A DNA stretch of 37,022 nt. It comes from Candidatus Aminicenantes bacterium RBG_19FT_COMBO_65_30. GTDB taxonomy: Bacteria > Acidobacteriota > Aminicenantia > Aminicenantales > Saccharicenantaceae. The notes under the pieces were generated by a model. It was not told where the DNA came from. It made no database searches and saw nothing but the letters and a program-made list of their open reading frames with translations. Where the stretch lies: the NCBI GenBank assembly GCA_001775755.1, contig MEYF01000071.1:22571-59592 (forward strand), written 5' to 3'. Of the stretch, positions 8,480 to 15,797 are shown in pieces. The position numbers and the translations under genes were made by a program. Numbering within the stretch: position 1 is the stretch's first letter; each line of letters begins with the position of its first letter.

Positions 8480-8925
8480 CACAGCCTCTCCGCCCGGATC
8501 TCGACGATCTTGAAGGCGATGCGGGGTCCGCGGGCGCCGGCGGAATGGGGCAGGCGCAGGGGGACGATGAAGAAGTACACGCGGAAAGGATATTGGTTCC
8601 CTGTCCGTTCGTTCCGGAACGACCAGCGGGCTTTCAGGATCCCGCCCGGCAACCCGGGCAAGGCGGAGAGCTGAGGATCGGTGATGAACTCGGTCGTCTT
8701 GAAAACCGAGAAGATCCGGCCGAAGACGAGGAAGGCCTGGTCGGGCGAGAGTTGGTCGGCGAAGGACAGGGGCTCGGGAAAGGAGACGGGGATCGTTCCC
8801 TGGGTCGGCAGGAGCTCGCGGAGGATCGCCGGCGAGTTCTGGAGGAACGCCGCCTCGACCCGCGAGGCTATGGGGAGGGGGAGCGAGAGGAACAGGGTCA
8901 GCGAGAACAGATGAAAAGTGACCAC
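8479..8925 (-). CDS. Uncharacterised secreted protein coupled to the sensor kinase
   Basis: A 148-residue protein with a signal-peptide-like start (FHLFSLTLFLSLPLPIASRVEA). The mature part is unrecognised and predicted mostly beta-strand, with aromatic strands such as YPFRVYFFIVPLRL. Its stop overlaps the start of the giant kinase (TGATG), so the two are co-translated. An exported partner or ligand-binding accessory for the kinase is a reasonable inference from that arrangement. The GTG start at 8925 has no clear ribosome binding site; a stop codon lies just upstream in frame, which limits alternatives. Confidence 0.65.
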   Translation of the reverse strand: MVTFHLFSLTLFLSLPLPIASRVEAAFLQNSPAILRELLPTQGTIPVSFPEPLSFADQLSPDQAFLVFGRIFSVFKTTEFITDPQLSALPGLPGGILKARWSFRNERTGNQYPFRVYFFIVPLRLPHSAGARGPRIAFKIVEIRAERL

Positions 8926-9027
8926 GTTGGCGTCACCATCTTAGCACAGCCCTTTCCGGACAGGCAAGGGATGACGCCTCTCAGGGGCTGATGGACGACG
9001 GCCCGGCGGCCGGACGGGAGAATGGTC

Positions 9028-9261
9028 CTATTCGGCCTTCTTGGGCTCGGTTTCCTGCTCGAGCTTCTTGGTCCTCTTGGCGTCCTTGATGCTGCTGATG
9101 CCGGCGATGAGGCCGATGAATCCCCCGAAGAACAGGATCGGCGGGATGAATCCCAGGATCAGGTGGTAAAGGGCGGACCGGAAGAGGGGAGAGAATATCA
9201 CCAGTGCCAGGCCGCCGGCCATGGCCACGATCCCGCCGAAAACAGCGATGAATTTACCCAT
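9028..9261 (-). CDS. Small two-helix membrane protein
   Basis: A 77-residue protein with two hydrophobic segments (about residues 3-26 and 33-57) and a charged, lysine- and glutamate-rich tail. I do not recognise a family. ATG 9261 has GGGAGG nine bases upstream. A TTGACC/TATAAT promoter lies just before it at 9296-9325. It lies 102 bases upstream of the secreted kinase-partner gene on the same strand, but that gap makes shared translation unlikely. Confidence 0.7.
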   Translation of the reverse strand: MGKFIAVFGGIVAMAGGLALVIFSPLFRSALYHLILGFIPPILFFGGFIGLIAGISSIKDAKRTKKLEQETEPKKAE

Positions 9262-9295
9262 TGGTGGACCTCCCTGAGAGTTTGTTCCGGCGCGG

Positions 9296-9325
9296 ATTAT
9301 AACAAAGGACGCCCGCCGCGGTCAA
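9296..9325 (-). promoter_or_regulatory. Promoter for the small membrane protein gene
   Basis: Minus-strand TTGACC (9325-9320), an 18-base spacer and TATAAT (9301-9296). The -10 box is perfect and the -35 box has one mismatch. The predicted leader of about 30 bases contains the GGGAGG ribosome binding site. Confidence 0.65.
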
Positions 9326-9355
9326 TGATCAAGAAACGTGACGCCACCCGGTTTA

Positions 9356-9475
9356 GCTGTGACGGGAACCACCCATCTCCCCCGGCCCCCCCCGGGACCT
9401 GTCCCGACGGTCCCCCCATCGCAAGCGATGGGTCCCCCTCCGCTACGGGGGATCTGGATGGTTACCCGTCACAGC
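9356..9475. repeat. Nested inverted-repeat element (MITE/REP-like)
   Basis: The outer arms GCTGTGACGGG (9356-9366) and CCCGTCACAGC (9465-9475) pair perfectly over 11 bases. The pairing continues imperfectly through AACCA and CCA after a one-base bulge. Inside are a GGGAC-CT-GTCCC hairpin (9394-9405) and CCCATCG-CAAG-CGATGGG near 9415-9432, plus C- and G-rich runs. It has no coding potential. It fills much of the 325-base gap between the divergent membrane-protein and AstE-like genes; the rest of that gap holds the minus-strand promoter and a possible TAGAAT -10 at 9548-9553 for the plus-strand gene. Confidence 0.6.
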
Positions 9476-9586
9476 ACGGATGGCGTCAAGATTCCCCCAC
9501 GCTCCCCACGCAATCCATCCATTGTGGATATTGGCGGGCCGTTCCATTAGAATAGCGGCGAAATCCCCCGCGCAGGAGGTCCCCCA

Positions 9587-10654
9587 ATGTCCTTGAGCAT
9601 GATAAGAAAAGCGATCGGAGCCGTCGTTTTGGCCGCACTCGTTTTGGCCCTCCCGGCCTGGGCCGGCGGCGATGATTTCGTCATCGGCGGCGCCCGCGTC
9701 AAGAGCGGCAGCAGCTTCTCGGGCTACCTGGCCGTTCCGGAGAAGGGCGGCGTCGGGACCGAGATCCCCTACACGGTGATCCATGGAGCGAGGCGAGGCC
9801 AAGTCCTAGCCCTCGTCGCCGGCGTCCACGCCTACGAATATCCACCGATCCTCTCGCTCTACCGGCTGAAGGACATGATCGACGCGAAGACCCTGCGCGG
9901 GACGGTCCTGATGGTCCACATCGCCAATCTGCCGAGCTTCAAGAAACGGACGATCTACTACGGCCCCGACGATTGGAAGAACCTCAATCGCGTTTTTCCC
10001 GGCGACCTCGGGGGAACGATGAGCCAGAGGATCGCCGCCGTGCTCAACGACGAGGTCGTCAAGCGCGCCGACGTCCTCATCGACATGCACTGCGGGGACG
10101 GCAATGAGGCCCTCATCCCGTACACCTACTGGATGATCAGCGGCGACAGAAAATTCGACGCGAAAACCCGGGACCTGGCCCTCGCCTTCGGCCTGCCCCA
10201 CATCATCATCGACGAGTCGCGGACTAAAGTCCTGACCGAATCGAAGTACCTGGGCAACACGGCCATCCTCCAGGGGAAACCGGCCATCACGACCGAGGCG
10301 GGCTACCTCGGCCGCACGGACGAGGAATCCATCGCCCGGAACGTCCGGGGCGTGCTGAGCGTCATGCGCCATCTCGACATGGTCGCCGGCGGCCCCGAGC
10401 CGGCCTCCGATCCCGTCTGGATCGACAAGTACGAGGTCGTCTATTCGAAAGAGAACGGCCTCTTCGCCCCCCGCGTCGATATGGGCTATTACGTCAAGCA
10501 GGGACAGATCGTCGGGACCATTACCGATTATCTCGGGACGTGGAAGGAGGACGTCAAGGCCCCGTTCACCGGCATCCTCCTGTACGTCATCGGCACCCCA
10601 CCCTGCAACGAGGGCGAGCCCCTCTTCGAAGTCGGGCGGGTCAAGGAGAAGTGA
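9587..10654 (+). CDS. Exported succinylglutamate desuccinylase/aspartoacylase-like zinc hydrolase
   Basis: A 355-residue protein of the AstE/AspA branch of the M14 metallopeptidase clan. A signal peptide spans about residues 1-26 (cleavage after LPAWA). Zinc ligands are visible as His81 and Glu84 (GVHAYEYPP) and His168 (LIDMHCGD); NLNRVFPG at 132-139 is the typical substrate-binding motif. The C-terminal region (about 270-355) is a beta-barrel with a hairpin like biotinyl/lipoyl folds (FAPRVDMGYYVKQGQIVG). It should cleave an N-acyl or amide bond outside the cytoplasm; the substrate is unknown. CAGGAGG seven bases before ATG 9587 is an excellent ribosome binding site. The HAD gene starts eight bases after its stop. 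Confidence 0.88.
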   Translation: MSLSMIRKAIGAVVLAALVLALPAWAGGDDFVIGGARVKSGSSFSGYLAVPEKGGVGTEIPYTVIHGARRGQVLALVAGVHAYEYPPILSLYRLKDMIDAKTLRGTVLMVHIANLPSFKKRTIYYGPDDWKNLNRVFPGDLGGTMSQRIAAVLNDEVVKRADVLIDMHCGDGNEALIPYTYWMISGDRKFDAKTRDLALAFGLPHIIIDESRTKVLTESKYLGNTAILQGKPAITTEAGYLGRTDEESIARNVRGVLSVMRHLDMVAGGPEPASDPVWIDKYEVVYSKENGLFAPRVDMGYYVKQGQIVGTITDYLGTWKEDVKAPFTGILLYVIGTPPCNEGEPLFEVGRVKEK

Positions 10655-10662
10655 TCCCGCGC

Positions 10663-11247
10663 ATGAGGATCAGGGGCGTCATCTTCGACCTCGACGGGAC
10701 GGTCGTCCAAAACGACTACGACTGGACCCGGATCAGGGAAGAGATCGGGACCGGGGCGACGTCCATCCTGGGCTACCTCGATTCTCTCGAAGAGCCCGAG
10801 CGGTCCACGAAATGGACCATCCTCGAAACGCACGAGGCCGAGCAGACCGAGGCCTCGGTCCTGCGCCGGGGCGTCCGGGAACTGCTGGGGCTGCTCCATA
10901 CCCGCGGCATCGCCGCCGCGCTCGTGACCAACAATTCCCGGAAAAATGCCGAATTCCTCCTCGAGAAGTTCGATCTGGCCTTTGATTGCGTCATCACCCG
11001 GGAGAGCGGCCTGTGGAAGCCGTCCGGAGCGCCCTTCCTCGAGGTCCTGAAGACCCTGGGCCTCGAACCCGAGGCCTGCGGGGTCATTGGGGACACCCAT
11101 TTCGACGTCATGGCCGCTCTCGACGCCGGGATCGGCGCCATTTTCCTCCTGTCGGACGAGCCCGAGCGGTTCGCCGGCTTCCCCGTCGAGGTCTTCCCGG
11201 ACATGGATTTCCTCAGGGAACACCTTGAATCCCTCCTGGCCGCCTGA
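10663..11247 (+). CDS. HAD-superfamily hydrolase (phosphoglycolate phosphatase-like)
   Basis: A 194-residue haloacid dehalogenase-type phosphatase with all four motifs: FDLDGT (nucleophile Asp9, acid Asp11), VTNNS (Thr89), Lys119 in WKPSG, and GDTHFD (Asp144, Asp148). A short helical cap lies between motifs I and II. Likely a cytoplasmic small-molecule phosphatase. ATG 10663 is preferred; GTG 10651 is in frame, but its AAGGAG is too close. The gene directly follows the AstE-like gene and is probably in its operon. A GC-rich hairpin (CCATCCCC-GCC-GGGGATGG) begins right after its stop. Confidence 0.88.
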   Translation: MRIRGVIFDLDGTVVQNDYDWTRIREEIGTGATSILGYLDSLEEPERSTKWTILETHEAEQTEASVLRRGVRELLGLLHTRGIAAALVTNNSRKNAEFLLEKFDLAFDCVITRESGLWKPSGAPFLEVLKTLGLEPEACGVIGDTHFDVMAALDAGIGAIFLLSDEPERFAGFPVEVFPDMDFLREHLESLLAA

Positions 11248-11266
11248 CCATCCCCGCCGGGGATGG
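11248..11266 (+). terminator. Short GC-rich hairpin after the HAD gene
   Basis: CCATCCCC (11248-11255), loop GCC and GGGGATGG (11259-11266) form an 8-bp perfect stem immediately after the stop codon. No T-tract follows, so it may only stabilise the 3' end or act weakly as a terminator. Confidence 0.35.
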
Positions 11267-11330
11267 AACAAACGGCCGGCTTCCGTTGTATTAGGAGATG
11301 TCGAACACGAACGCATTCAAGGAGGAGACC

Positions 11331-13442
11331 ATGAAGAGCCAAGGACGATACCTGATAATCCTCGCCGCCCTCGCCGGGCTGGCGATGCTGACGGCCGCCG
11401 CGCCGGCGCTCCGGGCCGATGGACTTATCATCCCCGATCGCCGCCCCGGCGAACGCGTGCCGCCGCTCAGCGTCAAGTACCACCACGTCAAGGTGGAGAT
11501 CGTCAACCAGGTGGCCCGAACGTCGGTCGACCAGGTCTTCATCAACCACTTCGGCCGGGACATCGAGGGGACCTACATCTTCCCCGTCCCGGAAGGCGCC
11601 TCGGTCTCCGAGTTCGCCATGTACGTCGGGAACGAGAGGGTCAAAGGCGAGATCCTCGACAGCCGCGAGGCCCGAAGGATCTACGAGGACATCGTCCGCC
11701 GGATGCGGGACCCCGGGCTCCTCGAATACATCGGCCGCGATCTTTTCCGGGCCAGGGTCTTTCCCATCCCGGCCAACGGCGAAAAAAGGGTCCAGATCTC
11801 CTACACCGAGGTCCTCAAGTCCGAGAACGGCCTGGTCAAGTACCTCTATCCACTGAATACGGAGAAGTTCTCGCGCGACCCGCTCGAGGACGTCAGCATC
11901 TCCATCCGGATCGAAAGCCAGGTCCCCATCGTCAACGTCTATTCCCCCTCCCACAAAGTCTCCGTGCGCAAGGACGGCGAGGGCCGCGCCCGCGTCGGCT
12001 ACGAAGACGGGCATGTCCGGCCGGACAAGGACTTCCTTGTCTATTACTCCCTGTCCAAGGACGACGTCGGCCTGTCCTTCATGAACTGGAGCGGACCGGA
12101 CGGCGGCTATTTCATGCTCCTGGCCTCGCCGCGCTTCGCCGCCCCGGGGGACAAGATCATCAATAAGAATATCGTCCTCGTCCTCGACAGCTCGGGCAGC
12201 ATGAGCGGGGCCAAGATCCGCCAGGCCAAGGAAGCGGCCCGGTTCGTCCTCAACCACCTCGACCGGCGCGACGAATTCACGCTCGTTGATTTCGACGACG
12301 GCGTCGCGGCCTTTTCGGAGGGTCTCGTCCCGGCCACGGGCGACAACGTCGGCCGGGCCCTCAAGTTCGTCGACGCCATCGAGGATTCGGGCGGCACGAA
12401 CATCAACGACGCCCTCATCGGGGCCCTCTCCCGGATGCGGGATGGGGACCGCCCGAACTACATCCTCTTCCTGACGGACGGGCTGCCGACCGTCGGGACG
12501 ACGGAGACGGCGGACATCCTGAGGAACATCCGGAAGGCGAACGGGCTGCGCTCCCGGGTCTTCGTCTTCGGCGTCGGCAACGACGTCAACACCGAACTCC
12601 TCGATCGGATCGCCTCGGACCATCGCGGCACGTCCGTCTATATCGCGGAAACCGAGGACCTCGAGGTGGCCCTGTCGAGCTTCTACGAGAAGATCTCCTC
12701 GCCCCTTCTCGCCGACCTGTCCGTTGACTTCAAGGGGATCGAAACGAACCAGGTCTATCCCCGCGACCTGCCGGACCTCTTCAAGGGTTCCCAGCTCGTC
12801 CTCGTCGGCACGTACCGGGGGAGAGGTCCGGTGAGCGTCGTCCTGACCGGAAAGAGCGGCCGGGAGGAGAAACGCTTCGTCCTCGAGAGCCGCGCCCTGG
12901 CCGGGGGCAGCCAATTCAACTTCCTGCCCCGGCTCTGGGCGACGCGGCGCATCGGCTATCTGCTCGAGGAGATCCGTCTCCAGGGTTCGAATCAGGAGCT
13001 CGTCGACGAGATCAGGCGCCTCGGACTCAAATATGGCATCGTCACGCCTTTCACTTCGTTCCTGGTCACCGAAAAGGAGCAACTCACGCTCGCGCTCGAC
13101 GCCGCGGCCCCCGCGGCCCAGGAAGCCATCGCCGCGCGGCAAACGTTCGGAGTTGGCGCGGTCAAGGCGGCCAAGGCCACCCAGGCCTTCAAGCTCGAAG
13201 ACAGGGCCGCCCAGGTCGCTTCCGAGCGTATCCTCTATAAAGACGACAAAACGTTCTATCTGAAGGACGGCGTCTGGACGGACAGCGAATACAAGGACGG
13301 CGCGCCGACGACCGAGGTCAAGTTCAACTCCGACGAATTCTTCCGCCTGATCAGAGAAAAGCCCGGCCTGGCCAAGTACCTCTCGGCCGGGGACAACCTG
13401 ATCGTCGTCTTCGAAGGCGTGAATTATCGCATCGTCGAATAA
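11331..13442 (+). CDS. Exported VIT and VWA domain protein
   Basis: A 703-residue protein. A signal peptide covers about residues 1-29. The VIT domain (about 40-170) carries the usual DQVFINHFGRDIEGTYIFPVP pattern in short form (for example EGTYIFPVPEGA). The VWA domain (about 279-450) has a complete MIDAS metal site: Asp286-x-Ser288-x-Ser290, a later Thr in GGTN and an Asp in LTDG. Such proteins resemble inter-alpha-trypsin inhibitor heavy chains and usually mediate metal-dependent protein contacts outside the cell. The C-terminal 150 residues look helical and are not assigned. ATG 11331 is chosen because GGAGGAG precedes it; the earlier ATG 11298 lacks spacing. A strong hairpin follows the stop. 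Confidence 0.9.
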   Translation: MKSQGRYLIILAALAGLAMLTAAAPALRADGLIIPDRRPGERVPPLSVKYHHVKVEIVNQVARTSVDQVFINHFGRDIEGTYIFPVPEGASVSEFAMYVGNERVKGEILDSREARRIYEDIVRRMRDPGLLEYIGRDLFRARVFPIPANGEKRVQISYTEVLKSENGLVKYLYPLNTEKFSRDPLEDVSISIRIESQVPIVNVYSPSHKVSVRKDGEGRARVGYEDGHVRPDKDFLVYYSLSKDDVGLSFMNWSGPDGGYFMLLASPRFAAPGDKIINKNIVLVLDSSGSMSGAKIRQAKEAARFVLNHLDRRDEFTLVDFDDGVAAFSEGLVPATGDNVGRALKFVDAIEDSGGTNINDALIGALSRMRDGDRPNYILFLTDGLPTVGTTETADILRNIRKANGLRSRVFVFGVGNDVNTELLDRIASDHRGTSVYIAETEDLEVALSSFYEKISSPLLADLSVDFKGIETNQVYPRDLPDLFKGSQLVLVGTYRGRGPVSVVLTGKSGREEKRFVLESRALAGGSQFNFLPRLWATRRIGYLLEEIRLQGSNQELVDEIRRLGLKYGIVTPFTSFLVTEKEQLTLALDAAAPAAQEAIAARQTFGVGAVKAAKATQAFKLEDRAAQVASERILYKDDKTFYLKDGVWTDSEYKDGAPTTEVKFNSDEFFRLIREKPGLAKYLSAGDNLIVVFEGVNYRIVE

Positions 13443-13447
13443 AAAAG

Positions 13448-13481
13448 AAGAGGGACTGTCCCGAGCGGGACAGTCCCTCTT
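13448..13481 (+). terminator. 15-bp perfect hairpin after the VIT-VWA gene
   Basis: AAGAGGGACTGTCCC (13448-13462), loop GAGC and the exact complement (13467-13481) form a 15-bp stem five bases after the stop. A run of A precedes it and TTGATTT follows, so it may act as an intrinsic terminator, although the U-tract is broken. The core GGGACTGTCCC also resembles REP-type repeats. Confidence 0.65.
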
Positions 13482-13537
13482 GATTTCGGGCGGGGGATTG
13501 GTCACAATGGACGCGCATTTCGCGAGCGAGGAACACG

Positions 13538-14683
13538 ATGGCCCAAGAAAAACTGCTCCTGATCCCCGGCCCGAGCCCCGTCGTCCCGCGGATCCTCGAC
13601 GCCCTGGCCCTGCCGACCGTCTCCCACGTCGGGCCCGATATGGTCCGCGACCTCAAGGAGGCCTGCGAGAACCTCAAGAAGATCGTCTTTTGCGAGAACG
13701 GCGAGCCGTTCATCGTCGCCGGAGCCGGGACCCTGTCGATGGAGATGGCCATCCTCAACACGGCCGGCCCGGGCGACCGTGTCCTCGTCCTGTCCCAGGG
13801 ATATTTCGGCCAACGGATGTCCGATATCTGCAAGGTCTTCGGCATCGATCACGACGTCCTCGAGAGCGAATGGGGCCGGGCCGTCACGTCGCTCGAGCTT
13901 GACCGGAGGCTGAGAACTCAGAACTACAACATCGTCGTCTGCACCCACGTCGACACCGCGACGGGCGCCTGCGCCCCGCTGGAGGAGTACAGCCAGGCCC
14001 TCGATAAAACGGGATCGCTCTTCATCGTCGACGGCGTCTGCGCCACGGGCGGCATCCCCGAGCGGATGGACGCCTGGGGCATCGACGTCGTGCTGACCGC
14101 GGCCCAGAAGTGCCTGGGCGCGCCGCCGGGTCTGGCCATCCTCGTCCTCTCCGAGCTGGCTATGGAGAAGCGGCGGAGCATGGCCTCGGTCCCGGCCTAC
14201 TATTCCGACCTTCTCCGCTGGCTGGCCATCATGCACGACCCCTCCAAATACTTCTCGACGCCCTGCGTCAACGAGGTCCGCGCCTTCGCCGAGGCGACGC
14301 GCATCATCCTCGGAGAGGGGATGGAGGAGCGCTTCGAACGCCACGACCTCTACGCCGAGGCTATCCGGGCCGGCCTGGCCGCCCTGGGCTTCACCTTTTT
14401 CACCGACCCGAGCTTCCCGGCTTCGACGCTCTCGGTCGTCCGCTACCCGGACGGCGTCGACGACAAATCCTTCCGCGCCGGGCTTTACGACAACGGCGTC
14501 GTCGTCGCCGGCGGCCTGGGTCCGACCTTGGGCCGGGTCTTCCGCGTGGGCCACATGGGCAACCTGACCTCGGCCCAGGTCAGGTTCGCGGTCGAGGCCG
14601 CGGAGAAGACGCTCGCCGGACTGGGCCAAAGCATCGAGCCGGGGACGGGACGGGAAGCCGTCGACGGCGTGCTCAAAGCCTGA
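13538..14683 (+). CDS. Class V aminotransferase (alanine-glyoxylate aminotransferase-like)
   Basis: A 381-residue PLP enzyme of the serine-pyruvate/alanine-glyoxylate group. LLLIPGPSPV at residues 6-15 is the family N-terminus. AGAGTLSMEM (61-70) is the cofactor-phosphate region, Asp165 in IVDGVCATGG contacts the pyridine ring, and Lys191 in TAAQKCLGAPPG should form the Schiff base. It should transfer an amino group from alanine or serine to a keto acid in the cytoplasm; 2-aminoethylphosphonate transaminases are similar, and I see no phosphonate genes. GCGAGGA before ATG 13538 is the ribosome binding site. The DUF362 gene follows after 18 bases, probably in the same transcript. Confidence 0.88.
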   Translation: MAQEKLLLIPGPSPVVPRILDALALPTVSHVGPDMVRDLKEACENLKKIVFCENGEPFIVAGAGTLSMEMAILNTAGPGDRVLVLSQGYFGQRMSDICKVFGIDHDVLESEWGRAVTSLELDRRLRTQNYNIVVCTHVDTATGACAPLEEYSQALDKTGSLFIVDGVCATGGIPERMDAWGIDVVLTAAQKCLGAPPGLAILVLSELAMEKRRSMASVPAYYSDLLRWLAIMHDPSKYFSTPCVNEVRAFAEATRIILGEGMEERFERHDLYAEAIRAGLAALGFTFFTDPSFPASTLSVVRYPDGVDDKSFRAGLYDNGVVVAGGLGPTLGRVFRVGHMGNLTSAQVRFAVEAAEKTLAGLGQSIEPGTGREAVDGVLKA

Positions 14684-14701
14684 AGAAAAGATCCGACGCC
14701 C

Positions 14702-15775
14702 ATGAAGAGTAAGGTCTATTTCGTCCCCGCCGACGGCAAGGAAACCGCCGAGAGCCTGGCCGAAAAGGCCAAGAAAGCCTACCTGGCCACCGGGCTCAAC
14801 GACAGGATCGCGGAAGACGAGTTCGCCGCGCTCAAGATCCATTTCGGCGAAGTCGGCAACACCGGCTACATCAAGCCCCAATGGCTCACGGGTCTCATTT
14901 GGGAGGTCCGGTCGAAGACCAAGCACGCCTTCCTGACCGACAGCAACACCCTCTACGTCGGCAACCGTTCGAACTCGATCGACCACCTCCGCCTGGCCTG
15001 GTCGCACGGTTTCACGCCCCAGACGACGGGCGTCCCGGTCATCATCGCCGACGGCCTCATCGGCCACGACAAGCAGGAACCGCGGGGCGCCCAGTCCCGG
15101 ACCGCCTCGTCCAAAATCGCCAGCGGCATCCTCGACTCCGACGTCCTTGTCTGCCTGACCCACGTCACCGGGCACGTCCAAACCGGCCTCGGCGCGGCCA
15201 TCAAGAACCTGGGCATGGGCTGCGCCTCGCGGGCCGGCAAGCTCGATCAGCACTCCGTCACGCACCCGCGCGTCAACGCCAAGCAGTGCCGGAACTGCGG
15301 CGTCTGCATGGCCTTCTGCCCGGAGGCCGCCATCGTCCAGGCCGAGGGCCACGTCGTCATCGACCCGGCCAAATGCATCGGCTGCGGCGAATGTCTCGTC
15401 GTTTGCAAGTTCGGCGCCATCAAGATGAAATGGGACGAGGACTCGATTCGCCTCCAGGAAAAGCTGGCCGAATACGCCTGGCGGGTTTTCACGCACTTCA
15501 AGGGCAAGGCCGGCTTCATCAATTTCCTCATCCAGGTCACCAAGGACTGCGACTGCATGGCCAAGAATCAGAAGCGCATCGTCGACGACATCGGCATCTT
15601 GGCCTCCCTCGACCCCGTCGCGATCGACAAGGCCACGGCGGACCTCCTCGTCGAGAGGGGCGGCGGTAAAGACCTTCTTCGCGCCGGCTACGACATCGAC
15701 TGGGCGGCCCAACTCGCCCATGGCGAGAGGATCGGCCTTGGGACGACGAAATACACTCTGGTCGAGCTCGCCTGA
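14702..15775 (+). CDS. DUF362 protein with two 4Fe-4S clusters
   Basis: A 357-residue protein. Residues 40-180 match the DUF362 fold (KIHFGEVGNTGYIKP, then NSIDHLRLAWSHGF). A ferredoxin insert follows, with two complete 4Fe-4S motifs: Cys196/199/202/206 (CRNCGVCMAFCPEA) and Cys225/228/231/235 (CIGCGECLVVCKFG). The C-terminal part resumes the DUF362 domain. It is probably a cytoplasmic redox protein of unknown substrate. The gene follows the aminotransferase by 18 bases with only a weak purine stretch as ribosome binding site, and converges on the MFS gene 22 bases away. Confidence 0.88.
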   Translation: MKSKVYFVPADGKETAESLAEKAKKAYLATGLNDRIAEDEFAALKIHFGEVGNTGYIKPQWLTGLIWEVRSKTKHAFLTDSNTLYVGNRSNSIDHLRLAWSHGFTPQTTGVPVIIADGLIGHDKQEPRGAQSRTASSKIASGILDSDVLVCLTHVTGHVQTGLGAAIKNLGMGCASRAGKLDQHSVTHPRVNAKQCRNCGVCMAFCPEAAIVQAEGHVVIDPAKCIGCGECLVVCKFGAIKMKWDEDSIRLQEKLAEYAWRVFTHFKGKAGFINFLIQVTKDCDCMAKNQKRIVDDIGILASLDPVAIDKATADLLVERGGGKDLLRAGYDIDWAAQLAHGERIGLGTTKYTLVELA

Positions 15776-15797
15776 ACCCGCGCCCGAGTCAATCCTC

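Noticed and set aside
10773-13505. A 910-codon minus-strand frame opposite the HAD and VIT-VWA genes
   Set aside because: Spans two real plus-strand genes and their gap; no recognisable domain. Same GC artefact.
13502-15721. A 739-codon minus-strand frame opposite the aminotransferase and DUF362 genes
   Set aside because: Both plus-strand genes have complete catalytic and cluster motifs; the antisense frame has none.
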